NCBI GenBank assembly: GCA_936911875.1
Contig: CAKZGB010000019.1
Coordinates: 48,568-112,567 of the forward strand
Origin: an uncultured Lysobacteraceae bacterium
GTDB lineage: Bacteria; Pseudomonadota; Gammaproteobacteria; Xanthomonadales; Xanthomonadaceae
Direction: 5' to 3'
DNA: 64,000 bases
In this document: piece by piece, positions 53,257 to 60,694 of the stretch
How positions within the stretch are numbered: position 1 is the stretch's first letter
How the letters are laid out: the number at the start of each line of letters is the position of its first letter
Program-made: the position numbers and the translations under genes
The notes under the pieces: generated by a model
The model's input: only the letters and a program-made list of their open reading frames with translations
Databases searched by the model: none
What the model was told of the DNA's origin: nothing

Positions 53257-53460
53257 TAAATGGATATTGGGAATTGGTAAATGGTGAGTGGGAAATGGTA
53301 AATGGTGAGTGGTGGCGGCGACCTGTAAGAGTCACAGGCCCAGAAACCAACCCGCCGCCACTCTTGCTTTTGCTGTTGCTCTTACCAATTTCCAACTCCC
53401 ATTTTCCAGTTTCCAATCTGCTTCTACCATTTTCCAACTCCCATTTTCCATTTACCCTCC
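53257..53460. repeat. inverted-repeat array between cydB and cydX
   Basis: The left arm starts at the base after the cydB stop and repeats GGTAAATGG/GGGAATTGG-type blocks. The right arm (about 53384-53456) carries the complement (ACCATTTTCCAACTCCCATTTTCC blocks). At the centre GTGGCGGCG (53312-53320) pairs with CGCCGCCAC (53353-53361), enclosing a smaller CCTGT/ACAGG hairpin (53322-53338). No gene is seen; the open frame through it encodes only repeat peptides. Confidence 0.85.
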
Positions 53461-53509
53461 TGCAACATCCCAATTACTAAAAACTATCAATAAACTTTGG
53501 AGAAACATC

Positions 53510-53620
53510 ATGTGGTACTTCGCATGGGTTCTAGGCTTGGGCTTCGCTGTCCTGTTGGGCATTCTCAATGCCATCTGGATGGAAAGCCGTCAGTTCCGTG
53601 ACAACCCGGACGTTGAGTAA
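53510..53620 (+). CDS. cydX: cytochrome bd oxidase small subunit CydX
   Basis: This 36-aa single-helix protein (MWYFAWVLGLGFAVLLGILN, then AIWMESRQFRDNPDVE) has the CydX/YbgT signature, with Trp-Tyr-Phe at the start and a conserved Glu in IWMES. In E. coli, CydX is needed for a stable and active bd oxidase. GGAG lies ~7 bases before the ATG. It is separated from cydB by 253 bp of repeat, which is longer than usual. Confidence 0.92.
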   Translation: MWYFAWVLGLGFAVLLGILNAIWMESRQFRDNPDVE

Positions 53621-53625
53621 GTTCA

Positions 53626-53952
53626 ATGTCCGAACTTGAGCAAGGTGGCACTCCCGCCGAAGCGAACCGGACGCCGTATCAGCCGGCAGGGCTTCATTGG
53701 CCCTGCCTGCTGTTGGGCCTGACCTGTATGGTGTTGGGTTCGTTCGTTCCGACTGTGTTTGCAGATGCTAAGGGCGAGGCCGATCACGGCATTGCTACAT
53801 TGGTGTTCTGGTCGATGTCGGCAGGTTTTATCCGCGGTCTAGGTTTTATTCCGCGCAATCGGTTCTTCCGCTACATTTTTGGCGGCTGGGCTGCGCTTCT
53901 CACGTTTGCGGGCGCTGCCCTGCTGTGGGCTCGCAGTCACGGGTTCTTTTAA
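53626..53952 (+). CDS. cyd operon YbgE-like membrane protein
   Basis: This 108-aa protein has three hydrophobic segments (about 24-45, 58-76, 84-104) and starts 5 bases after cydX. Its place and topology match YbgE-type proteins at the end of cyd operons. The loop GFIRGLGFIPRNRFFRYIFGGWAALL is conserved-looking. The function of YbgE is unknown. I rely mainly on position. Confidence 0.75.
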   Translation: MSELEQGGTPAEANRTPYQPAGLHWPCLLLGLTCMVLGSFVPTVFADAKGEADHGIATLVFWSMSAGFIRGLGFIPRNRFFRYIFGGWAALLTFAGAALLWARSHGFF

Positions 53953-53977
53953 ACCCCAACACAAGCTCCGCACATTG

Positions 53978-54010
53978 CCCGGGTTTCACGGTTCCTTACC
54001 GGCCCGGGTT
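53978..54010 (+). terminator. terminator-like two-tier hairpin after the cyd operon
   Basis: CCCGGG (53978-53983) pairs with CCCGGG (54003-54008), enclosing CGGT (53989-53992)/ACCG (53998-54001). Only TTTAAT follows, so it is a weak terminator or another structured element. Confidence 0.5.
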
Positions 54011-54049
54011 TAATGTGAAGGGACCCCTATCTCAACAGGAGTTCCGGAC

Positions 54050-54589
54050 ATGAGAGCGATACTTGCGGCCGCAGCCGCAGCAACCCTGATCAGCGGTTGC
54101 GCAACAACTGACATCATTTCCTCCGAGCGTGTCGTCGTGCCGATGAACATGGTCGCTGCCGATGGCACTTCGCATGCTGCCGGCATGGTTACCCTCAATG
54201 ACAGCATCGCCGGCCTCGTTCTGTTGCCTGCATTGGTCCAAATTCCCGAAGGCAGTCACGGCTTCCACGTGCATGCCAACGGCAGTTGTGCGCCCGGACC
54301 CGATGCACAAGGCAAGACCATTGCAGCGGGAGCGGCCGGCGGACACTTCGATCCGCAAAACACCGGCATGCACGGACCACCGCAAGGCCCGGGGCATTTG
54401 GGTGACTTGCCGCCGATCACTGCCGACAGTGTTGGCAACGTCTCGCAACCGGTGGTGGCTCCGCGCCTGAAGCTGGCGGATGTGCGTGGCAAGGCGCTGA
54501 TGGTTCACGTCGGTGGTGACAATCATTCGGATCAGCCGGCACCGCTTGGCGGTGGTGGTGCTCGCATGGCATGTGGTGTAATTCCGTAA
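54050..54589 (+). CDS. sodC: Cu/Zn superoxide dismutase, predicted lipoprotein
   Basis: SodC dismutes superoxide in the periplasm. The signal peptide ends in a lipobox (LISGC, Cys17), so the enzyme is probably membrane-anchored. Metal ligands are visible: H73 and H75 (HGFHVH), bridging H99, H108 and H116 with D119 for zinc, and H153 for copper. C80 and C175 would form the conserved disulfide. The loop GMHGPPQGPGHLGDLP is the bacterial form. At 179 aa it is standard. The stop overlaps the next ATG (TAATG). Confidence 0.95.
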   Translation: MRAILAAAAAATLISGCATTDIISSERVVVPMNMVAADGTSHAAGMVTLNDSIAGLVLLPALVQIPEGSHGFHVHANGSCAPGPDAQGKTIAAGAAGGHFDPQNTGMHGPPQGPGHLGDLPPITADSVGNVSQPVVAPRLKLADVRGKALMVHVGGDNHSDQPAPLGGGGARMACGVIP

Positions 54590-55197
54590 TGAAACAAATC
54601 AGGAATCCGCTTTTTATCAGCGCCTTTGTGGCGATGGCACTGTCGGGCTGTGCGCACTTGCAAGGCGGCTCGGCACATGATCAGTTCATGGCGTCGATTG
54701 CACAGCATTGCGGCAAGGCCTATACCGGCCGCATTGTGGCCGACACGCCCAAGTCGACAACGCCCGATCCGTTTGAAGGCAAGGCGCTGATCATGCACGT
54801 GCGCGGTTGCGAGAATCCCACGCAACGACTGGACATTCCGTTCCACGTTGGCGATGACCACTCGCGCACTTGGGTTGTAACGCGCACCGCAACCGGACTG
54901 CGACTCAAGCACGATCATCGGCACCAGGACGGCTCGCCCGATGCCGTCACCATGTATGGCGGTGAGACGGCAACTGCGGGCAGCGCAAATCGGCAGGAAT
55001 TTCCGGTCGATGCCGAATCCATCGCAAACTTTAAGCAGAACGGTCTGAGCGGCTCAGTCAACAACACGTGGGCAATGGAAATTGATGACAACACGTTTGT
55101 TTACGAGATGGCGCGTCCGAACGGTCGTCTGTTCCGCGTCGCCTTTGATCTGACCCAACCGCTAGCTGAACTGCCGCCCACACCGTGGGGTCACTGA
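54589..55197 (+). CDS. predicted lipoprotein of unknown function, coupled to sodC
   Basis: This 202-aa protein has a lipoprotein signal (MKQIRNPLFISAFVAMALSGC). The mature part contains QHCGKAYTGRIVADTP, KALIMHVRGCENPTQRLDIPFHVGDDHSRTW, GLRLKHDHRHQDGSPDAVTMYGG and an EFPVD...WAMEIDDNTFVYEMARPNGRLFRV ending. The two cysteines (CGKAY, RGCEN) and the His-rich HDHRHQDG stretch could bind metal, but this is speculation. I do not recognise the family, although homologues may well exist. The start codon overlaps the sodC stop, so the two proteins are probably made together. Confidence 0.75.
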   Translation: MKQIRNPLFISAFVAMALSGCAHLQGGSAHDQFMASIAQHCGKAYTGRIVADTPKSTTPDPFEGKALIMHVRGCENPTQRLDIPFHVGDDHSRTWVVTRTATGLRLKHDHRHQDGSPDAVTMYGGETATAGSANRQEFPVDAESIANFKQNGLSGSVNNTWAMEIDDNTFVYEMARPNGRLFRVAFDLTQPLAELPPTPWGH

Positions 55198-55252
55198 TCA
55201 CACAATTGCCGCCAAAATCAGCACTTGTCGTTAAACCCTAATGCGCATGGCA

Positions 55253-55258
55253 TAGAAT
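55253..55258 (+). promoter_or_regulatory. -10 box close to the small lipoprotein start
   Basis: TAGAAT ends 6 bases before the ATG at 55265, so the transcript would start at or next to the ATG. No ribosome site is seen. The -35 (TTAAAC at 55231-55236) is poor. Confidence 0.4.
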
Positions 55259-55264
55259 CTAGCC

Positions 55265-55507
55265 ATGCGCATTTTTCTTCAAATCACTCTCGCCGCTGCG
55301 ATTGCAGTGAACCTGACCGGCTGTCTGACCTCGGTTGTGACCTTGCCGGTCAAGGTCGCCTATGGCACCGGCAAGCTGGCCGTTAAGGGCACCGCTGCCG
55401 CCGTGCGCGCCGTGATCCCGAACGATGAGTACGAGGATTGCCTGAAGGCGCAAAAAAAGAACCCGGTCATTCAGTGCATTAAGCCGGAAGAAGAGCAGGA
55501 CGACTAA
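55265..55507 (+). CDS. small lipoprotein (80 aa)
   Basis: The signal peptide MRIFLQITLAAAIAVNLTGC ends with a lipobox-like LTGC. The mature ~60 residues (LTSVVTLPVKVAYGTGKLAVKGTAAAVRAVIP, then a Cys-containing acidic tail DEYEDCLKAQ...KPEEEQDD) resemble short lipoproteins of unknown role in this bacterial group. Two cysteines (DCLKA, VIQCIK) remain in the mature part. A -10 box sits right before the start. Confidence 0.75.
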   Translation: MRIFLQITLAAAIAVNLTGCLTSVVTLPVKVAYGTGKLAVKGTAAAVRAVIPNDEYEDCLKAQKKNPVIQCIKPEEEQDD

Positions 55508-55564
55508 GTTCGACCGCCGGGGCTGCCACTGCATCTTGCGTTGGGTGTATGCTGTGTCCCGCTG

Positions 55565-56029
55565 ATGAAAAGCTTTCACGCCACCGATCGCCGTCACGTC
55601 ATGCACCGCCCGCTGGCGGTGTTGGCGCTTTTGGCGACCCTGATTCTGTGCCTGGCACCCGGTATCAGCATGGCGATGGCCGCGCAGTCGCCGAACACTC
55701 TTTCGCACGACGATCACAGCGTCGAAAGCGCCTACTGTACGAGTCAGGACCGCGCATCGACGCAAACGCTGACTTTGCGACAGGGTGAGCGGTTTATCAG
55801 CACGCACAGCGCGGATACCAACAGCAAGAGCGAACCCGCGCACGACATGGGCCTGCCCCATTGCGATCACTGTCTGCTGGCCGCCCAACTGGTGCCGCCA
55901 GCGCCCTCGCCGTTTGCGGTGCTGGCCTGTGCATTGCGCCCCGTCACCGCACCTACGCCGACGGCAGTGTTGCCGCTGGCACCGCGCTTTGAACGTTACT
56001 TACTGCGGGATCCTCCGGGCCGGGTCTAA
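55565..56029 (+). CDS. DUF2946-like protein upstream of the copper receptor
   Basis: From the ATG at 55565 the 154-aa protein has a basic N-terminus, a membrane/signal helix (PLAVLALLATLILCLAPGISM) and a GLPHCDHCLLAAQ motif (C-x2-C). A second hydrophobic stretch leads to the ending RYLLRDPPGRV, where the RxPP close is typical of DUF2946. Genes like this often precede TonB-dependent copper receptors, as here. The His/Cys/Met content would suit metal binding, but no function is established. A TTG at 55541 is a less likely start. Confidence 0.72.
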   Translation: MKSFHATDRRHVMHRPLAVLALLATLILCLAPGISMAMAAQSPNTLSHDDHSVESAYCTSQDRASTQTLTLRQGERFISTHSADTNSKSEPAHDMGLPHCDHCLLAAQLVPPAPSPFAVLACALRPVTAPTPTAVLPLAPRFERYLLRDPPGRV

Positions 56030-56040
56030 GCCCCCAGCCC

Positions 56041-56093
56041 CAACACGCACGCCACTGATGCCGGCCGACACATAGGCCGGCGCACGTGCGTTG
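56041..56093 (+). promoter_or_regulatory. nested hairpin upstream of the copper receptor gene
   Basis: The inner stem GCCGGCC (56060-56066)/GGCCGGC (56075-56081) is enclosed by CGCAC (56046-56050)/GTGCG (56086-56090), with CAA/TTG beyond. ATTTTTA follows at ~56101, then GGA and the ATG at 56118. It could be an attenuator, an intergenic terminator or a cruciform. Confidence 0.5.
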
Positions 56094-56117
56094 TCACCCA
56101 ATTTTTAGGATCCCAAC

Positions 56118-58178
56118 ATGCAACTCATTCCAACGGTGCGTCACTCGCACCTCGCAAGCGCCTGCGCGCTCGCCCTCACACTCACCGCTACCGCAACTGC
56201 CTTCGCTGCGGATCACGACGTGACCGAACTCGGCACCGTCACCGTCACCGGCCAAATGCCGCGAAGCTCACTGACCTGGGAGACCGATCCGAGCACTGCC
56301 GATGCGTTTAGTGGCACCGACGCGGCTGACTTTCTGCAGACCGTGCCGGGCGTGAACCGCCTTCGCAATGGGGGCACCAACAGCGACCCGGTGTTGCGCG
56401 GCCAGTTCGGATCGCGCCTCAACCTGATCACCAATGACGCCCACATGAGCGGCGCCTGCCCTGCGCGCATGGACAACGCCCTGTCGTACATCACTCCCGA
56501 ATCGTTCGACACCTTGCGCGTGATCAAGGGACCGCAGTCTGTGATTTGGGGTCCCGGTGGCTCGGCCGGCACCGTGATTTTTCGTCGTGAGTTGCGCCCG
56601 CTCGAAGGCAACACGACCACCGCAAATCTATCGGCACTGGTCGGTTCCAACGACCGTCACGATGTCGCCGCCCACGCGCTACTGGGCAATCGCAAGTTCT
56701 ACGTGCGCGCCGACGCCCAGCAATCGCGTTCTGATGATTACCGCGATGGTGACGGTGCGATCGTGCCTTCGCGATGGGACAAATACGGAGCGGATGTCGC
56801 ATTGGGGTGGACGCCAAGCGAGCAGACGCAGATCGAACTGCAAGCCGGCACCGGCGATGGCCTGGCACGCTACGCCGGTCGCGGCATGGACGGAACGCAA
56901 TTCCGTCGCGAGTCACATGGCTTGCGTGCACGCCATGCATTTACTGACGGCGCATTGAAAACGATTGAATTCGAGTGGGCGCGCAACGGTGCGGATCACA
57001 TCATGGACAACCACACGCTGCGTACACCGAATCCCAACAGCAGCATGCCGATGCCAATGACATCGAACGTGCGCAGCATCAGCAACAGTGCGCGACTGCT
57101 CACCACCTGGCAATGGCAACACAGTGAATTGCAAATCGGCGCCGATGCCTCGCGCATGGATCACGATCAGCGCAATTCCATGGGCTCGATGGATGTGCGC
57201 AGCTTGCCCTATGAGCAAGATGCGCAGTTCGCCAACACCGGCGTGTTCGCCGAGTGGAGTCGAACCCAAGACAAGAACCGATGGATCGCCGGTGCACGTG
57301 TCGATCGTGCACAAGTCACGGATCGCCGCCTCACCACCGGCAGCATGATGCCGATGCCCAACCCGACTGCGAACGTGACGCGACGCGAAACACTTCCTGC
57401 AGGATTTTTGCGACTTGAGCACAAGCTCAGCGCCACCACCACAACGTATGCCGGCATCGGTCACACCGCACGCATGCCCGACTACTGGGAACTGATCTCG
57501 CCCGCGATGGGACCTGCTGGCAGCAAGAATGCATTTGCTGGTGTGCAACCCGAGCGCACCACGCAACTCGATATCGGCGCACAACGTCGCACGCGCAACG
57601 GTCAGCAATGGATCAGCGCCTATGCAGGCACGCAACACGACTACATCCTGACCGATTACCTGCAGGGCGGCATGATGGGCACCACGACGCGCACGCGTAA
57701 TGTCAACACGCGCATTGCCGGTGCGGAGCTAGGGTTCCGCCAACAGGTCCACGCTACAGTGCGACTTACCGGCAGTCTCGCCACCGCTTACGGTCATAAC
57801 CGCACCGACAACACCCCGCTGCCGCAGATGCCTCCGCTTGATGCACGCTTCGGCCTAGACTGGACGCCCAACGCACGCACCACGCTGGGACTGCAACTGC
57901 GCGGCGTCGCTGCACAACATCGCATCGCCCTAAACGAAGGCAACATCGTCGGCCGCGATCTCGGCCCCAGCAACGGATTCGGAACAGTGGCGATCAACAC
58001 CACGCATCGCCTGACCGATCGAGTGCAACTCAGTGCCGGCATCGACAACCTGTTCGACCGAAGCTACTCGGAGCATCTGAATCTGGCGGGTAGCGCCGAC
58101 TTCGGATTCCCTGCTGACCCGGTTCGCATCAACGAACCCGGCCGCACGTGGTGGCTGCGCCTGCGCATCGGCGGGTAA
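56118..58178 (+). CDS. TonB-dependent copper receptor (OprC/NosA type)
   Basis: This 686-aa outer membrane gated channel has a signal peptide (ALALTLTATATAFAA), a plug domain (TELGTVTVTGQMPRSS TonB-box region; DAADFLQTVPGVNRLRNGGTN) and a 22-strand barrel ending in WWLRLRIGG. The copper subfamily is marked by MSGACPARMDNALSYITPESFD in the plug and by Met-rich loops (SMPMPMTSN, GSMMPMPNP, GSMGSMDV). Neighbouring DUF2946 and SodC genes support a copper theme. Other metals cannot be excluded. Confidence 0.9.
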   Translation: MQLIPTVRHSHLASACALALTLTATATAFAADHDVTELGTVTVTGQMPRSSLTWETDPSTADAFSGTDAADFLQTVPGVNRLRNGGTNSDPVLRGQFGSRLNLITNDAHMSGACPARMDNALSYITPESFDTLRVIKGPQSVIWGPGGSAGTVIFRRELRPLEGNTTTANLSALVGSNDRHDVAAHALLGNRKFYVRADAQQSRSDDYRDGDGAIVPSRWDKYGADVALGWTPSEQTQIELQAGTGDGLARYAGRGMDGTQFRRESHGLRARHAFTDGALKTIEFEWARNGADHIMDNHTLRTPNPNSSMPMPMTSNVRSISNSARLLTTWQWQHSELQIGADASRMDHDQRNSMGSMDVRSLPYEQDAQFANTGVFAEWSRTQDKNRWIAGARVDRAQVTDRRLTTGSMMPMPNPTANVTRRETLPAGFLRLEHKLSATTTTYAGIGHTARMPDYWELISPAMGPAGSKNAFAGVQPERTTQLDIGAQRRTRNGQQWISAYAGTQHDYILTDYLQGGMMGTTTRTRNVNTRIAGAELGFRQQVHATVRLTGSLATAYGHNRTDNTPLPQMPPLDARFGLDWTPNARTTLGLQLRGVAAQHRIALNEGNIVGRDLGPSNGFGTVAINTTHRLTDRVQLSAGIDNLFDRSYSEHLNLAGSADFGFPADPVRINEPGRTWWLRLRIGG

Positions 58179-58257
58179 ATTACATTGAAATAACCGACTC
58201 TTTATCGGCTCATTACGTCAAATGCCTATGCTGTTAAAAAGCATCGGAGTTGATGAA

Positions 58258-58731
58258 ATGAAACTTGCATTGCCGTTTGTTCTAAGTCTTGGCCTGATGG
58301 CCTGCTCGGCCGAACCGTCGCAACCCGCGGCGAACGAACCCGAGCAGGCCGCCCCAACACCCGCGCCTGAGGCAACAGACACACCGGCACCCGCGCCGGC
58401 GGCGGATATCGCCGACACGACAACGCCCACCGAACTGAAATCCATCCCGACGGCATTTCAAGGGACGTGGGCCTCTACTCTCAAGGACTGCGCACCGGGC
58501 ATGGAATCCCGCCTAACCATCAGCGCCAACGAACTGCAGTTCCTCGAATCGCATGCCGACATCACCAACGTCAAAGTGATCTCGCCGACGCACATTCAGG
58601 CCTTCGGAAAATTTGAAGGCGAAGGCGAGCAGTGGGAAGGCAAGCCCGAGTTCGAGCTAGTCAACGGCAACAAGCTCGGCATGACGGTCGATGGCACCTC
58701 GACCGGCGCACCCCGCATCAAGTGCCCATAA
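58258..58731 (+). CDS. predicted lipoprotein of unknown function (157 aa)
   Basis: The signal peptide MKLALPFVLSLGLMAC ends in a good lipobox (LMAC). A Pro/Ala/Glu-rich linker (~20-70) leads to a small domain with FQGTWASTLKDCAPGMESRLTI and PTHIQAFGKFEGEGEQW. It ends SKL/NGNKLGMTVDGTSTGAPRIKCP with a final Cys that may pair with the Cys in KDC. The GTW...start and beta-rich pattern suggest a lipocalin-like or META-like barrel, but I cannot name the family. GGAG lies 8 bases before the ATG. Confidence 0.75.
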   Translation: MKLALPFVLSLGLMACSAEPSQPAANEPEQAAPTPAPEATDTPAPAPAADIADTTTPTELKSIPTAFQGTWASTLKDCAPGMESRLTISANELQFLESHADITNVKVISPTHIQAFGKFEGEGEQWEGKPEFELVNGNKLGMTVDGTSTGAPRIKCP

Positions 58732-58811
58732 ACAAGCGGTTCGACACCCTTAAAGCGACGGTATGCTAGTTTTGCGTCTCTAAATCACGTCTTAGATTTT
58801 AGGATGCTCCA

Positions 58812-59168
58812 GTGACATTGGATGCCGGCAGCAACTTCGCATGGCCTGCAAACCGCAGCCTGCGTTCGACGATCGTTGCGCAATTTGGCATTGATCCAAG
58901 ACTGATCGAAGGCATTACGGACCTCGACCAGGCCGCGCGCGTAGATGCGTTGTTCCAGGCCGTGACCGATGATCTGCTTATTCCGCCTGCCCCGATCACC
59001 GATCCGATCGTCAGTGGCGCCATCGAACTGATCCAACGCTCGCGCTCTAAAACTCGAAAACACCCTGAAAAATGGGATCAGATGATCGAAAAGAACATGG
59101 TGGCGCTCGAGGAGCAACTGGCGAGCCTGTCAGCCCAAGCGGAATACGAGCAAGGAAACGGCGGGTGA
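58812..59168 (+). CDS. hypothetical protein, GTG start (118 aa)
   Basis: I do not recognise this protein. The frame starts at GTG 58812, 6 bases after an AGGA-type site (TTTTAGGATG). The sequence is soluble and mostly helical: LRSTIVAQFGIDPRLIEGI, TDLDQAARVDALFQAVTDDLL, then IVSGAIELIQRSRSKTRKH and a Glu-rich end. A promoter-like TTCGAC-16 bp-TATGCT lies at 58741-58768. Codon use resembles its neighbours, so I take it as a real gene with moderate confidence. Confidence 0.6.
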   Translation: MTLDAGSNFAWPANRSLRSTIVAQFGIDPRLIEGITDLDQAARVDALFQAVTDDLLIPPAPITDPIVSGAIELIQRSRSKTRKHPEKWDQMIEKNMVALEEQLASLSAQAEYEQGNGG

Positions 59169-59191
59169 TGATCGCCTGCGCGCGGAGCCGG

Positions 59192-60409
59192 TCAGTGAGC
59201 GGAGCTGGCCACCGGCCGTGTTAGACCCTGATATAGATCCTCACCAAGGCGCTGATACCCTTCAGCGGTGAAGTGCACGCCATCCGGGTTCCCCAGACCG
59301 TTTCGAATCCACTGCGTCATCGCACACCGACCGCCCATGGCTCTCTGCCAGTCCCAGTACAACGTGCGTTGCGCGGACGCCACTTCACGCTGAATTGTCT
59401 GGATCGCATCCAGCGGCTCGGGCCGAATACCGCAATCGCCCGCTTTTGATTTCAGCGTTTCCGGCGCTCCCACAATCAGGATCGCGGTGTTCGGAAAGCG
59501 AGTGCGCAAGCCTTCGACAGCGTGCGTCAGTTCCTGTCGGAAGGCATCACCGTCGAACGTGGCCGAAAATGCTTCGTTGGTTCCGTAAGCCAGAGCAATG
59601 ACATCGGGCTGAGCTGCAGACAGGTCTTCCATCCAACCGGCGCGCCATCGGCTCCACTGAGACAAGGTGGAACCGTTGATGCCGAGGGCCGATACATGCG
59701 CACCGTTCTTGCTGCTGAGCCACCAGCCACCGACATCGGTGCGGGCACCCCTACTGCGCAAAGTGAAAGGCAGTTGCGCCCTGAATCGCACTGTATGCCA
59801 AGCGCCGTCGCGAATGCTTTTGCTCAACTGCTGCTTAGTTCCGTCGGCACCTTCAATCACCACCGGCCGATCACCGGGCGGCTGCCTGAGCAGAACGTCT
59901 ACGGTCTGTACAGGACTACCTGTCCATGCCGCAACGGTGATGGCGGCACCAGGGGTTGATGCGGTTGCGTACATTCCGCCCAGCGGATAGTCGTCCGAAC
60001 CTGCGTCCCGACTGTTGACTAGCCGAAAATCGGTGCCGGTAACCGTGACGCGAGCGATGCGCTGTCCCGGCACATTGACCGGCGTAGCCCAGCCAAGCCC
60101 GCCCCTGCCCGAATCGGCAAACATCCGAGTGCGGATTGCATCGGTCATGAAGTCGGCCGCCGTATGCGAATCACCCAACTGCACGTAGCGAATCCCACCA
60201 CCCCCGGCAAGTTTCGAGACCATCCGGACCGCGTTCCGCTCACCGAAGTTCTCCACCCGGCCGATCAGACCGGTCAGCGGGGGCGCGGCGGAACCCAAGT
60301 CCACCGGAGTTGCCGGCGTTGGACGCGGCGGATTGGCAGCCACATCAGATCCGCCGAACAGGAGCGCGGCCGCGACGATGGCAGCACTAGCCGTACGCAT
60401 CGCACTCAT
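59192..60409 (-). CDS. exported SGNH/GDSL-family hydrolase
   Basis: From the ATG at 60409 the 405-aa protein has a signal peptide (MSAMRTASAAIVAAALLFGG..AA). An SGNH fold follows: the nucleophile block VQLGDSHTAADFM (Ser81), a central ALAYGTNEAF (Asn) and the C-terminal NPDGVHFTAEGY (Asp-x2-His). SGNH enzymes are esterases or acetyl transferases/hydrolases of lipids and polysaccharides; the GDSH form occurs in some cell-wall and exopolysaccharide enzymes. A GTG at 60475 would give a long odd leader and is less likely. The gene is convergent with the hypothetical gene upstream. Confidence 0.82.
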   Translation of the reverse strand: MSAMRTASAAIVAAALLFGGSDVAANPPRPTPATPVDLGSAAPPLTGLIGRVENFGERNAVRMVSKLAGGGGIRYVQLGDSHTAADFMTDAIRTRMFADSGRGGLGWATPVNVPGQRIARVTVTGTDFRLVNSRDAGSDDYPLGGMYATASTPGAAITVAAWTGSPVQTVDVLLRQPPGDRPVVIEGADGTKQQLSKSIRDGAWHTVRFRAQLPFTLRSRGARTDVGGWWLSSKNGAHVSALGINGSTLSQWSRWRAGWMEDLSAAQPDVIALAYGTNEAFSATFDGDAFRQELTHAVEGLRTRFPNTAILIVGAPETLKSKAGDCGIRPEPLDAIQTIQREVASAQRTLYWDWQRAMGGRCAMTQWIRNGLGNPDGVHFTAEGYQRLGEDLYQGLTRPVASSAH

Positions 60410-60653
60410 GCGCAAAAAACGCCCGGCGTCATCCGCATCGGACTGCTGATTTGAAACCGCAATGTCATACGGCACATCGAATCCCTAACCATAGCCCCCA
60501 ATTATCGGTGATTCTCCGGAGCATCTCGCCAGGCGAACGGGCGATACGAAAGGGAGGGTTCAGGTGTACTGCGTCTCAGAGTTTCGGACTACGCGGCGCC
60601 TGACGCCTGCGAGAAAGTCGCCCCTTCGGCGCCTCCCCCGTTCCCGTTCGGTC

Positions 60654-60671
60654 CTGTCATATAATCGTCAC
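60654..60671 (+). promoter_or_regulatory. candidate Pho box upstream of the phosphate uptake genes
   Basis: CTGTCAT-ATAA-TCGTCAC has the 7-4-7 layout of the PhoB box (CTGTCAT repeat). The first half is exact; the second shares GTCA plus spacing. It overlaps a TATAAT (60660-60665) that could instead be a plain -10. It lies 23 bases before the ATG of the DUF47 gene. Confidence 0.55.
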
Positions 60672-60694
60672 ATTCCAGCTCAACGGGCGCGCTC

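Noticed and set aside
53213..53480. Frames encoding WELVNGEWEMVNGEW or SNSHFPFSN-like repeat peptides
   Set aside because: They are translations of the inverted-repeat array between cydB and cydX.
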